Shown here in pieces: positions 7,736 to 16,351 of a stretch of 25,490 nt of DNA; the first letter of the stretch is position 1, and the number at the start of each line of letters is the position of its first letter. Where the stretch lies: assembly GCA_002432805.1 (NCBI GenBank), contig DJGV01000002.1, positions 61,938-87,427 of the forward strand, in the 5' to 3' direction. Source of the stretch: Fervidobacterium sp. UBA5837 (GTDB taxonomy: Bacteria > Thermotogota > Thermotogae > Thermotogales > Fervidobacteriaceae). A model generated the notes under the pieces. It was not told the DNA's origin. It searched no databases and was given only the letters and a program-made list of their open reading frames with translations. A program made the position numbers and the translations under genes.

Positions 7736-8544
7736 GTAGAAAATTGAGATATGCATTCATATATATCTTCCTTACAATCGGAGCCATTGTATCTGTTTTT
7801 CCATTTTTCTGGATGATAGTGGGCAGCACAAATACATCGGTTGATGTAATTAAAGGAAAGCTTACGTTTGGAAGTCAACTGACAACGAATTTTAAGAACT
7901 TGTGGGATAACTACAACTTAGGAGGAATTTTACTTAATTCAATAAAGATTTCTATCTTCGTCGTGGTTTTTTCTTTGATCGTTTCGTCTATGGCGGGTTA
8001 CGGATTCGAATTGTACTCTTCTAAAGCTAGAAATAGGATCTACTCAATGATTCTGGTCACCTTGATGATTCCATTTGCGGCACTCATGGTTCCACTATTC
8101 AGGCTGATGAATTTCTTAAACTTGATAGATTCTCACTGGGGTGTTATTCTCCCGATGATTCCATCAGTTTTTCTTGTCTTCTTCTTTAGGCAGAACTTTA
8201 GCCAATATCCAAAGGAAATAATCATGGCGGCAAGAGTCGATGGTGCAAATGAGCTCAGAATATTTTTCTCTATAGTACTCCCATCGATGAGGTCAACGTA
8301 TGCAGCAGGTGCCATATATGCATTCATGACGAGTTGGAATGCATATCTTTGGCCTCTTGTCATAATTCAAGGTGAGCGAAATAAGACAATTGTGTTGATG
8401 ATATCGAACCTTGCTTCTGGATATACACCAGATTTTGGAGTCGTGATGATGGCAGTAGTCATCGCCACACTACCTATGCTTATTGTTTTCTTCTCATTGC
8501 AAAGGTACTTTGTACAAGGTGTGCTTGGTTCAGTCAAGCAATGA
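7732..8544 (+). CDS. ABC sugar importer, permease (MalG type)
   Basis: A 270-residue inner-membrane protein with six predicted helices and the EAA loop in the form EIIMAARVDGANELRIFF, followed by a Pro-containing turn. It resembles MalG-type carbohydrate permeases and ends with the typical cytoplasmic QRYFVQGVLGSVKQ tail. Its ATG overlaps the stop of the preceding permease gene (ATGA), so the two are made together. It is the last gene of the plus-strand importer operon; a bidirectional terminator follows about 90 bp later. Confidence 0.9.
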   Translation: MSRKLRYAFIYIFLTIGAIVSVFPFFWMIVGSTNTSVDVIKGKLTFGSQLTTNFKNLWDNYNLGGILLNSIKISIFVVVFSLIVSSMAGYGFELYSSKARNRIYSMILVTLMIPFAALMVPLFRLMNFLNLIDSHWGVILPMIPSVFLVFFFRQNFSQYPKEIIMAARVDGANELRIFFSIVLPSMRSTYAAGAIYAFMTSWNAYLWPLVIIQGERNKTIVLMISNLASGYTPDFGVVMMAVVIATLPMLIVFFSLQRYFVQGVLGSVKQ

Positions 8545-8631
8545 AATGGCTTTCTTTTAGTAATCGCGATTGAGAAAATGAATGCTAATAAAGCTTTTGA
8601 GGTTTGTATAAGGTATAGTGGGAAAGGAAAA

Positions 8632-8665
8632 GGGACCCAGTCAAATCGGGTCCCAATGTTTTTTT
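8632..8665. terminator. Bidirectional intrinsic terminator
   Basis: GGGACCC (8632-8638) and GGGTCCC (8648-8654) form a seven-pair GC-rich stem with a nine-base loop. On the plus strand it is followed closely by seven T (8659-8665). On the minus strand the stem is followed by TTTTCCTTT. It sits between the converging ABC operon and the dipeptidase gene and can serve both. Confidence 0.8.
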
Positions 8666-8687
8666 ACTAACTTGCTTCATTTATGAT

Positions 8688-10085
8688 TCATTCAGTTAGC
8701 CATCTGTAGATGAGTTTTGTGTAAATTTTTATGAATTTCTTGAACGATTCGAGCGACCAGTTTTCGTTTGGTTCATGTATATGAGTTTCTTCACCGGGGA
8801 ATGTTGCACCGTATGCAACACCGTAAGGCACATTTCTTGCGTACGTTCCGCCACCTATTGCCAATGGCTCTGTATTGTCTTTCGTCTCTTCTCTGTATAT
8901 TTCAAGTAGTAGCTTTACCAAATCGCTATCTTTCGAAACATAGAGTGGTTTGCTATAACTTGCACGTTCCACTTTGAAGCCTTTCGTTGCTTCTTCTATT
9001 TGCGATGTAATCATGTCTACGTTGAAGAATATAGGGTGTCTTATGTTTATGACTGCCTTTATCTCTTCACCATCGAGTTTCAATATACCCAAATTACACG
9101 TAAGTTCTCTGCTTACATCATCGCGTCCTGAGATACCAAGTCCGATTCCGTTGTAATCTTTCCCCAACCTCTTGTACAGTGTCCTTATCGTACAGTTATT
9201 TGGTCCAAGGTCTATCCTCGATAACAATTCCAACATACCTGCAGCTGCATTGATTCCAGCCGATGGATGTGCACCGTGCGCAGACTTGCCAAATGATTTG
9301 ATTGTCACGTTATCGCCATCTACTGCGCATTCATACTTGCATGCACTCTTGTAATTTGCCACCAAGTACGCTATCTCTTTTGCCTTGTCCGTATGCAAGA
9401 CTGCTACACATTCTTCTGGGACAACGTTTGATGCAGTGCCTGCCTTCAATTCAACAATCTTAGTGGAGTAATCGCTATTCAGTTTCTTCGATATGACGTA
9501 CGTTACGATTCCCTTTTCAGCAAAGACGAGTGGAAAATCGCTGTCTGGTGTAACTGCTGCATCCGGGTAGGGCTGTTTTGTAAAGTAATATTTCAAACAG
9601 AGTGAGCCATTCTCTTCGTTTGTGCCGAACACCAACCGTACTCTATTCTTTGGATTATCAACTAATTCTGAAGCTATTTTTAACGCATACAATGAACCAA
9701 TCGCTGGACCTTTATCATCCGATACACCCCTACCGTACATCTTTCCATCTCGGATAGACAGTTCGTAAGGATGGCTCTCCCACCTACTCAAATCTCCTTC
9801 TGGTACAACATCCAGATGTGCCAATATATCGTACAGCTTTCCATTATTACCGTATTCTACATGCCCTGCATAATTATCCACGTTAACCGTTTTAAAGCCC
9901 AATCCTTCAGCAATTTTGAGTGCTTCTTCGAGTGCCTTAGCAGGTCCCTCACCAAATGGATGATTACCTTTACTCTCACCCATCACGGAATTGATCTTTA
10001 CAACCTTGCCAAGTGAGATCAAGATCTCGTCGAAGTATTTGTCTACAAGTTCACTGATCTTTACATCGATACCTTTGTCTTGCAT
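8688..10085 (-). CDS. pepV: PepV-type dipeptidase (M20 metallopeptidase)
   Basis: A 465-residue cytoplasmic zinc peptidase of the M20 family, close in size and layout to PepV, which hydrolyses dipeptides with a free amino end. Visible motifs are HLDVVPEGD (first metal His and the nearby Asp), W-E-S-H-P-Y, GRGVSDDKGP (bridging Asp), GTNEENG (Glu pair: catalytic base and ligand), TPDSDFP, and near the end ETHIHEPNE (last metal His). The ATG at 10085 is chosen over an upstream TTG because a run of five G lies eight bases before it. It is flanked by its own promoter and terminator, so it is a single-gene unit in amino-acid salvage, not part of the sugar operons. Confidence 0.88.
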   Translation of the reverse strand: MQDKGIDVKISELVDKYFDEILISLGKVVKINSVMGESKGNHPFGEGPAKALEEALKIAEGLGFKTVNVDNYAGHVEYGNNGKLYDILAHLDVVPEGDLSRWESHPYELSIRDGKMYGRGVSDDKGPAIGSLYALKIASELVDNPKNRVRLVFGTNEENGSLCLKYYFTKQPYPDAAVTPDSDFPLVFAEKGIVTYVISKKLNSDYSTKIVELKAGTASNVVPEECVAVLHTDKAKEIAYLVANYKSACKYECAVDGDNVTIKSFGKSAHGAHPSAGINAAAGMLELLSRIDLGPNNCTIRTLYKRLGKDYNGIGLGISGRDDVSRELTCNLGILKLDGEEIKAVINIRHPIFFNVDMITSQIEEATKGFKVERASYSKPLYVSKDSDLVKLLLEIYREETKDNTEPLAIGGGTYARNVPYGVAYGATFPGEETHIHEPNENWSLESFKKFIKIYTKLIYRWLTE

Positions 10086-10175
10086 CTGCAATTCCCCCTT
10101 TTTTCTTTACATGTTTGTGAATTTGATGAAGATAGAAAAGTCAAAAAGTTACTAATATAAAGTGGATTCAATATT

Positions 10176-10181
10176 ATTATA
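10176..10181 (-). promoter_or_regulatory. Dipeptidase promoter -10 (extended)
   Basis: On the minus strand TATAAT is preceded by TGTGG, forming an extended -10. The 13-mer ATGTGGTATAATA (10175-10187, reverse complement) is identical to the one at 2881-2893. No good -35 is present at 17-bp spacing. Confidence 0.55.
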
Positions 10182-10301
10182 CCACATTCTGATTAGATCA
10201 TTGACACATTGCATAAGGGGGTATATAAAAAATACAGACATTTTTTCAATTTTCTGCCTATTTCTTTACCTATTGAAATTGGAAGATTCAAGCTCGAAAG
10301 A

Positions 10302-11309
10302 TTAAGTGGTCTTCCTTCGCACAAGCTCAACTGGCAGCACGATATCTGCCAATGTACCATCTTCAATACTCTTTATTAAAGCCCTGAATGCCTCCATGCC
10401 AAGCCGCATCTTGTCTACGCTGATAGTTGTCAATGGCGGATTCAGTATAGAGGAAAACGGTAAATCGTCGAAACCAACTATCGCTATTTCATCTGGAATA
10501 CGTACACCAAGCTCGTTCAAGTACTTAATCACAGCATATGCATATATGTCGTTGTAACAGATTATTGCATCTATATCGATTCCCTGAATGGAGAGGTTTG
10601 AAAATGTGCTCTTAAAACTCTGGTATGCGTTTTCGAATCCTTCGATCGTTCGATAAACGTGCAAAGATACATCTGCTTTTGCCTTCGCAACCGCTTTTTT
10701 AACGCCCTTTTCTCGCATTCTTGCTGCATATTTGTACTTCATACCGTTGAAGAGAAGGATGTTCCTCTTACCTAAATCTATAAGATGCGTGGCAGCTTTG
10801 TAGCCACCATCTTCATCGTCTGAGTAAATGTAATTTGTTTTGATACCTTCAAGTCTACTTCCCAGTATCACATTTGGTATGTGCCTTTTCACGAGTTCTG
10901 CTATATCATCGGTCTTTTGCTGCACTGCAGTTATTATTAGCCCATCGACTCTTCTTTGAAGCAACGTGTTTATGGCATTTACTTCGTTTTCGTAGTTTCT
11001 GTCGGTATTGGCCAATATTATACTGTATCCATTCCTCCTGGCTTCTATTTCTATGCCCTTTACCACTTCCGCGTAGAATGGATTTGAATTGTCTACGACA
11101 ACGATGCCGAGTATCTTAGTCATTCTTGTCCTAAGCGAACTGGCTGCAGAATTCTTTGTGTAGCCCAACTCCTTAGCTATCTGAAGTATCTTTTCCTTTG
11201 TCTCTTTCCGCACATACCCGGTACCTGAAAGTGCCCTCGATACCGTTATAACTGACAATCCGGACTGCTGCGCGATGTCCTTGATTGTGATGAATCTTCT
11301 CTTCGTCAC
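10302..11309 (-). CDS. LacI-family transcriptional regulator
   Basis: A 335-residue repressor. Residues about 7-27 (ITIKDIAQQSGLSVITVSRAL) are the LacI helix-turn-helix, followed by the hinge region and a periplasmic-binding-protein-like sensor domain starting near residue 66 (KILGIVVVDNSNPFYAEVVKG). The sensor domain ends with the usual AIVGFDDLPFSSILNPPLTT segment. It starts at a GTG overlapping the stop of the RpiB-like gene (GTGA), with GGAGG upstream, and is the last gene of the long catabolic operon. It probably represses this operon through the palindromes at 23917-23936 and 24077-24090, and perhaps the other ABC operon through 5307-5318. The inducer is likely a pathway sugar such as sulfoquinovose or sulfofructose; this is inference. 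Confidence 0.9.
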   Translation of the reverse strand: MTKRRFITIKDIAQQSGLSVITVSRALSGTGYVRKETKEKILQIAKELGYTKNSAASSLRTRMTKILGIVVVDNSNPFYAEVVKGIEIEARRNGYSIILANTDRNYENEVNAINTLLQRRVDGLIITAVQQKTDDIAELVKRHIPNVILGSRLEGIKTNYIYSDDEDGGYKAATHLIDLGKRNILLFNGMKYKYAARMREKGVKKAVAKAKADVSLHVYRTIEGFENAYQSFKSTFSNLSIQGIDIDAIICYNDIYAYAVIKYLNELGVRIPDEIAIVGFDDLPFSSILNPPLTTISVDKMRLGMEAFRALIKSIEDGTLADIVLPVELVRRKTT

Positions 11310-11800
11310 TTGAAGTTTTCCTCCTCTATGCCCTTGACTTCTGTTATTGCGTTGTTAAGGAAACCTTTCCGCCATTCCTCGAGCCCCTCTGTGAACTCCA
11401 TGCCAAGCCACCTTTCAATCATATCACAAGCTTGTTCGGGAGCAAGGACCCAACCGCCCATCGTCAGTACATTTGCATTGTTTATTACCTTTGCCATTTT
11501 AGCTGTGTAACTTCCTTCCACTGCAACTGCGTATATGCCCTTGAATTTATTCGCGACTATCGACATGCCAGCACCTGTTCCACATATGAGTACTCCACGT
11601 TCAAATTCACCTGATTGAATCTTCTTTGCAACTTTTGGTGCGACTTCATAAAATGGCAGCCAGTTTTCCAAATCTTTTGTTCCAACATCTTCTACGTAGT
11701 AACCTTTATTCTCCAAAAATTTTTTGACTGCTTCTTTTAAGCCAAAGCCAGATTTATCTGCGCCTATAACTAACTTCTTCTCTTCTTTTCTTTCATCCAT
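11306..11800 (-). CDS. RpiB/LacAB-family isomerase, candidate sulfoerythrose isomerase (SqwI-like)
   Basis: A 164-residue aldose-ketose isomerase of the RpiB/LacA/LacB family. The core motif LICGTGAGMSIVANK is intact, with Cys73 as the expected catalytic acid/base. Several positions that contact the phosphate of ribose 5-phosphate in E. coli RpiB differ by my alignment: DH becomes D15-K16, the His before the NDTNVL-type segment is Ile106, and the first C-terminal Arg is Leu140, while the second is kept (Arg144). This suggests a substrate without the usual phosphate, fitting conversion of 4-deoxy-4-sulfoerythrose to sulfoerythrulose, the isomerase step of the sulfo-TK route. It sits between the FucI-like isomerase and lacI genes. 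An ordinary ribose 5-phosphate or galactose 6-phosphate isomerase is the alternative. Confidence 0.7.
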   Translation of the reverse strand: MDERKEEKKLVIGADKSGFGLKEAVKKFLENKGYYVEDVGTKDLENWLPFYEVAPKVAKKIQSGEFERGVLICGTGAGMSIVANKFKGIYAVAVEGSYTAKMAKVINNANVLTMGGWVLAPEQACDMIERWLGMEFTEGLEEWRKGFLNNAITEVKGIEEENFK

Positions 11801-11822
11801 CTGTCATCACTCCTCAACTATG

Positions 11823-13250
11823 TTATTTCTGATAGTAATCTTTGTATGGCACTTTCTTGACTGATTCAAAGCCAAGCCAATTCATCAATTCAATGACTTC
11901 CGCATCGTACGTACCTTTGACGATTGGAAAGTGGTGTTCCAATTTGTTTATTAGTACCGTATTAACGAGATCTAATGCGCTTATATCTTCATCCATGAAT
12001 CTGAGTTTACCAAGCCAACCTCTACTACCGTCGTAATCAGGTTTTGACGGTGAGTCAAAGAATTCGCCAGTCAATACATAATATTTGTCAATATTGTTGC
12101 TCAATCTTGCAACTGTGACTGGCATGTCATCAAATTTCATCGTTGTCACAGGTGCCATCGTCAACCATCCCTTTTCTGGGTCTTTAGGACCGGGGTTGAA
12201 GTGTTTTTCCAGTGAGAGTGTGCCAGGCTTTGCATAGAATTTGTTTCCTATGCCACAGTGCCAGAGAAATATTGAATTATCTTGCCTATCGAAATCTGAC
12301 ATGTCCATCAAGATAGCTGGATAATCTGCGATGTATTCCAATATCTTCATACTTATGAGGCTAACGATATCACCCTCGCAAACTGCTGTGCTCATCTCTT
12401 CGGATAGGAATGCGTAAGATGCACATGGTACCATCCCAAGCTCCGCTCTAAACCTCGGCCAGCAACTTATCGCAAATCCATCGTAAGCGCCTTCTTCTTT
12501 GATTTCTCTAATTGTGTTGATAAGTGTGGCCATCTTCGTTATCGTATTCTGTGCGTACATATCGCTTATTACATATCTCGATTCAATCTCTCTGACGGTG
12601 TCTTTGATCTTTTCGACTGGTTGATTGAGAAATCGTGCCTTTAAATCTCCGAATTCCATCTCATCTACGCTCACGCCCAGTTTTGCTTTAAGTACTCTCG
12701 GATCGTAGAATAAATTATCGAACCCAGGTGCTCTACCACCCACCAGTAGGAATTTTGAACCACGTATGTTCTTTATAGCTCTCAACGCCCTCACAGTTAC
12801 CTCAAATCTTCTTTTGAACAGTTCATCATCCGGATAACCGTAGAACCATTTTGCATCTTTGTTTAGATAGAACATGAATCTATCGAGTTCGCTCATGTTC
12901 AAATTCATATTGCAAAATGAATTGAGTGGTAGTGGACCTGACTTAGTAGATTCCGGAACTGCCCACAGGCCTATATATGCATTGAACTGTGCGAGTTCTT
13001 GGATGAGAAATCCCGATGAAAATGACGTAGATTGAACGAGTAACAAATCTACATCTTCCCCTTCCATCTCTTTCTTAGCATCTATTGCATCTGCTTTTGT
13101 GACGACAAAGTCTTTTCGATAGTAGAATTCAAAATTCATTTCCTTCGATAATGCATTCAAACCATCGATCGAACGAGCGTAAACTTCTTGTTTATTGCCT
13201 CTATAATTCAGTTGTATTAGTCCTACAAGTCCAATCTTTAGCTTTTTCAT
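11823..13250 (-). CDS. FucI/AraI-superfamily isomerase, candidate sulfoquinovose isomerase
   Basis: A 475-residue protein of the L-fucose/L-arabinose isomerase superfamily (COG2407-like), Mn-dependent aldose-ketose isomerases of the cytoplasm. The C-E-G-D motif supplies Glu292, and Asp316 follows 24 residues later, the same spacing as the metal ligands E337 and D361 of E. coli FucI. W-H-C-G (His331) follows, and GGRAPGF lies at 171-177. No fuculokinase, fuculose aldolase or rhamnose gene is nearby. The gene overlaps the sulfoquinovosidase-like gene by four bases (ATGA), so sulfoquinovose to sulfofructose is the natural assignment. As I recall, the SQ isomerases of the transaldolase and transketolase sulfoglycolysis routes (SftI/SqvD) are of this type, unlike E. 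coli YihS. Fold is sure, substrate inferred. Confidence 0.72.
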   Translation of the reverse strand: MKKLKIGLVGLIQLNYRGNKQEVYARSIDGLNALSKEMNFEFYYRKDFVVTKADAIDAKKEMEGEDVDLLLVQSTSFSSGFLIQELAQFNAYIGLWAVPESTKSGPLPLNSFCNMNLNMSELDRFMFYLNKDAKWFYGYPDDELFKRRFEVTVRALRAIKNIRGSKFLLVGGRAPGFDNLFYDPRVLKAKLGVSVDEMEFGDLKARFLNQPVEKIKDTVREIESRYVISDMYAQNTITKMATLINTIREIKEEGAYDGFAISCWPRFRAELGMVPCASYAFLSEEMSTAVCEGDIVSLISMKILEYIADYPAILMDMSDFDRQDNSIFLWHCGIGNKFYAKPGTLSLEKHFNPGPKDPEKGWLTMAPVTTMKFDDMPVTVARLSNNIDKYYVLTGEFFDSPSKPDYDGSRGWLGKLRFMDEDISALDLVNTVLINKLEHHFPIVKGTYDAEVIELMNWLGFESVKKVPYKDYYQK

Positions 13251-15316
13251 ACCATATCACCAACTTCTTCGAATAGTTTTTTCCAATGCGATGCATCTCT
13301 ATAAAAAACTGGAGGATGGCCAAGTGGTGCTGAAACTTTGTGCCTGCCGCCATCGTATCGTTTACCGCTCCACATGTGTATCCAAGCATCTGGTGGCAGT
13401 ACAACTTCCCATTCTTCGGTATTTGGCTCTAACACTGGTGCAACGAGTAGATCCTTACCAAATAGATATTCGTACTTGCACTCTTCTATGTTATCAACGA
13501 TATTGTCCATTTTGTAAATGAGATTGAGCGGCATGATTATAGGTTCGTAGTTTTTGCAGTAGCTCTCAACGAGCGATTTGATGTAAGGTTTGAGTTTTGC
13601 ATGTATATTCGACATCATGGCAAAGTGAAGTAGCGTTTCCTCATCTGAATCAAATTGCCAATTTTCATCTGGCCAGTTTCCTTCATGCGTTCGCATAATA
13701 GGTGTGAACGCCGCTTGTTCCGCCCATCTCATGAATAATTCTTTTGTTCTCTTTGTCCAAATGAGTTCCGGAACGTTCTTTGCAAACGTTGTGTATCCAC
13801 CAATATCGGAGTGTGTTAACCCCATACCGGACATTGTCATTGAAAGTGCCGCGACTATCACAGAAGGTAATCCATCGTCTTTGGACCAATTGACGAGTTG
13901 ATCTCCATGCCAGAACAACGTTGAATATTTCGAGCTACCAAGCCCGCCTGCACGCATGAAAAATACAACATCACCAATCTTACCTGCTTCTTCCACTGCC
14001 TCTCTATTTACCTTTGCCCACTCTACAGGATATCTGTTGTGGTATTGTTGTGCATCTGCGCCGTTGTACAGCATTGCGTCGGTAGGCAGATATTCACCAA
14101 AATCTGCCATCCAACCGGAAAGTCCCATTCCTATCATATTCTGTTTGATAATACCCTTTATCCACTCTCTCGTTTCAGGATTTGTCAAGTCAAGTACAGC
14201 AGCTGGAAATGTCGTTACAACCACGTGATACTCTGAACCATCTGTCCTCTTGACGAGTAAATTTCTTTTTGATGCCTCTTCATACAATGAGCCTTCCAAT
14301 GCTAAAAATGGATTTATGTAACCGAGCGTCTTTATTCCCATCTTACTGAGTTGTGATATTGTACTTGGTAATTCTGGATAGAGCATACCATCGTATACCC
14401 AATTCCACATGAGTTGTTTTCCAAACGTCGTAACTCTTTTTCCCTCCCAATCTTGAATCCACATGCCAGATATTTTTAGCCCCTTTTCGAGCGCAGCTTT
14501 TATCTTTGGCATGACAACATCCGTGCCACCTTGTAATCCCAATATCACGCCATCATAGAGCCAATCTGGCAATGTTGATGGAGTATCCAACGTGTGCGTC
14601 AGTGCAGTGGTGACATCATATAACGAGTCATATGAGCCAAATGATATTCTCTGTGGAATGTTGTGTATTTCAAGTTCGTGGAAATCTTTGTGAGAGAAAT
14701 CAAATTCCATGTACGAGTAATCATGTACTATGCAGTAGTAATTTCTTGAAGAGATGTACGCAGGTTGAGGAAAATACGTTGTCCACCAATCACCACCTGC
14801 GTTGTCTTTGAAATTAGCAAAGTGAGTTATCAAATCTTTCTTGTTCCTTCCAACACCTTGCTCAGAACTCCACAGCGGTACCCTTTTACCACGCAAAGCT
14901 AGATACGAATACTGTTCTCCACAGCCGTAGACTTCCTCATTTTCCGATGCGTGGATGTGTATCCAGAGTCTATTTAGGCCTTCACTGAAGCTTTCTATAA
15001 TTATCTCCAACGTTTCTGGATAGTTGCTCGTATAAAGGAATGTACAAACCAATTGCTCGCCGGAATCGGAGTAAAATTCGCATTTTAACTCATTTTGACT
15101 TGAATCGTCCTCTCGTAACTGTGATTTTGAGATGACGTTGTATTTTCTCAGTGGAATCTTAGAGTCATAGAATTTTTGTATGTCGAAGTTTCCATGGTAC
15201 ATGGTAAACTCGTCTTCGCCCTTTCCAACGTAGAATAAAGGAGACTCTTGAGAATGTTTCAATAAAAAGTCGTTGCAAGAAAAGATAAGTACGTTTGAAT
15301 CACACTTTACATCCAA
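13247..15316 (-). CDS. yihQ-like: GH31 sulfoquinovosidase-like alpha-glycosidase (YihQ homologue)
   Basis: A 689-residue GH31 glycosidase that aligns throughout with E. coli YihQ, the retaining sulfoquinovosidase that releases sulfoquinovose from sulfoquinovosyl glycerol. The nucleophile is Asp405 (WMADFGEYLP) and the acid/base Asp472 (WHGDQ). Of the YihQ substrate-recognition residues, Gln262, Gln288, Trp304 and Tyr508 are kept, but Arg301, which binds the sulfonate, is Gln (GKQLMW, codon CAA at 14414-14416). There is no signal peptide, so it acts in the cytoplasm after import. The TTG at 15316 is chosen because GAGGTGA lies five bases upstream; an in-frame ATG at 15376 has no ribosome site. 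With this start, residue numbers coincide with YihQ. It is followed by the isomerase gene with a 4-bp overlap. Confidence 0.85.
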   Translation of the reverse strand: MDVKCDSNVLIFSCNDFLLKHSQESPLFYVGKGEDEFTMYHGNFDIQKFYDSKIPLRKYNVISKSQLREDDSSQNELKCEFYSDSGEQLVCTFLYTSNYPETLEIIIESFSEGLNRLWIHIHASENEEVYGCGEQYSYLALRGKRVPLWSSEQGVGRNKKDLITHFANFKDNAGGDWWTTYFPQPAYISSRNYYCIVHDYSYMEFDFSHKDFHELEIHNIPQRISFGSYDSLYDVTTALTHTLDTPSTLPDWLYDGVILGLQGGTDVVMPKIKAALEKGLKISGMWIQDWEGKRVTTFGKQLMWNWVYDGMLYPELPSTISQLSKMGIKTLGYINPFLALEGSLYEEASKRNLLVKRTDGSEYHVVVTTFPAAVLDLTNPETREWIKGIIKQNMIGMGLSGWMADFGEYLPTDAMLYNGADAQQYHNRYPVEWAKVNREAVEEAGKIGDVVFFMRAGGLGSSKYSTLFWHGDQLVNWSKDDGLPSVIVAALSMTMSGMGLTHSDIGGYTTFAKNVPELIWTKRTKELFMRWAEQAAFTPIMRTHEGNWPDENWQFDSDEETLLHFAMMSNIHAKLKPYIKSLVESYCKNYEPIIMPLNLIYKMDNIVDNIEECKYEYLFGKDLLVAPVLEPNTEEWEVVLPPDAWIHMWSGKRYDGGRHKVSAPLGHPPVFYRDASHWKKLFEEVGDMV

Positions 15317-15385
15317 CTTCCTCACCTCTTTTACCATTTTTACCATATTTAGCTTGTAACTTTTGCACGGAGGCATAGAACCGGA

Positions 15386-16351
15386 CTAATCTCTAATATT
15401 CAACAGATCCATTGCCTTTTCGTATATGTCTTGAGCAGTCATGTGGTATTTTTTCAGTAAGAAATCCGTGGTGCCCACTTCACCAAAGTGATCTTGAACG
15501 CCAATTCGTTTCATTGGAACAGGACAGTTTTCAGCAAGCACTTCCGCAACGGCACTTCCCCATCCATTTATTATACTGTGATTTTCAGCAACCACTATTC
15601 TCCCAGTCTCCCTTGCTGCCTTTATTATTGTTTCTTTATCTATAGGTTTGAGCGTGTGCATGTTCAACAGTCTGACACTTATTCCACGTTCTTCAAGCAT
15701 ACGTGTTGCGATCATCGATTGACCAACCATCAGTCCAGAACATACTATTGTGATATCGCTACCATCTTTGAGGGTAGCGATCTTCCCAATTTCAAATTGT
15801 ATGTCTTCATCGAAGAATCGTTCCTTTCTTCTTCTGTACATACGTGTGTAAACTGGTTTTGGATGGTAGATTATCTGTTCAAAGAGTGACTTAAATTGAA
15901 TTGCATCGGCAGGTTCTACAATGACGAAGTTCGGCAAAGTTCTCATTATACCGGCATCTTCAAAGCTCATGTGAGTACCACCGTTCAGTTCAGCGGTTAC
16001 CCCTGGGTCCGCGCCCATGAGTTTTACAGGCAAGTCTGCGTAAGCAATCGAGATCGTTATTTGATCAAATGCCCTCCTTGTTGAGAACGGCGTGAATGTG
16101 TGGGTAATTGGAATTAATCCCACATTTGCAAGCCCTGCAGCTATGCCCATCATGTTGGCCTCTGCCACTCCGACATCTATGAATCTATCAGGAAACAATT
16201 CTTTGAATTTGAGTGTTGCATCGGACCTTGCAAGGTCTGCGTTGAGCACAACGACTCTTTTGTCCTTACTAGCCAATTCAAAAAGTAATTGACCATACAC
16301 ATCCCTGAGTTCCTTTTCATCGTAAGTAGGTTCAAGTTTTAGATTATTCAT
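15386..16351 (-). CDS. Transketolase, C-terminal subunit (SqwH-like candidate)
   Basis: A 321-residue C-terminal half of a split transketolase: pyrimidine-binding domain followed by the transketolase C-terminal domain. Glu64 in GVAEANM is the conserved Glu that activates thiamine diphosphate, and FTPFSTRRAFDQI follows as in other split transketolases. The C-terminal domain begins near residue 190 with the conserved pattern ITIVCSGLMV. Its ATG overlaps the stop of the N-terminal subunit gene by four bases, so the subunits are made in equal amounts. In this context it should help move two-carbon ketol units from sulfofructose and sulfoerythrulose to glyceraldehyde 3-phosphate, giving xylulose 5-phosphate. 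An ordinary pentose-phosphate role cannot be excluded. Confidence 0.85.
   Translation of the reverse strand: MNNLKLEPTYDEKELRDVYGQLLFELASKDKRVVVLNADLARSDATLKFKELFPDRFIDVGVAEANMMGIAAGLANVGLIPITHTFTPFSTRRAFDQITISIAYADLPVKLMGADPGVTAELNGGTHMSFEDAGIMRTLPNFVIVEPADAIQFKSLFEQIIYHPKPVYTRMYRRRKERFFDEDIQFEIGKIATLKDGSDITIVCSGLMVGQSMIATRMLEERGISVRLLNMHTLKPIDKETIIKAARETGRIVVAENHSIINGWGSAVAEVLAENCPVPMKRIGVQDHFGEVGTTDFLLKKYHMTAQDIYEKAMDLLNIRD

Noticed and set aside
11823..13250. L-fucose or L-arabinose catabolism
   Set aside because: The isomerase fold fits, but there is no kinase, fuculose-phosphate aldolase or ribulokinase nearby, and the neighbouring glycosidase is YihQ-like.
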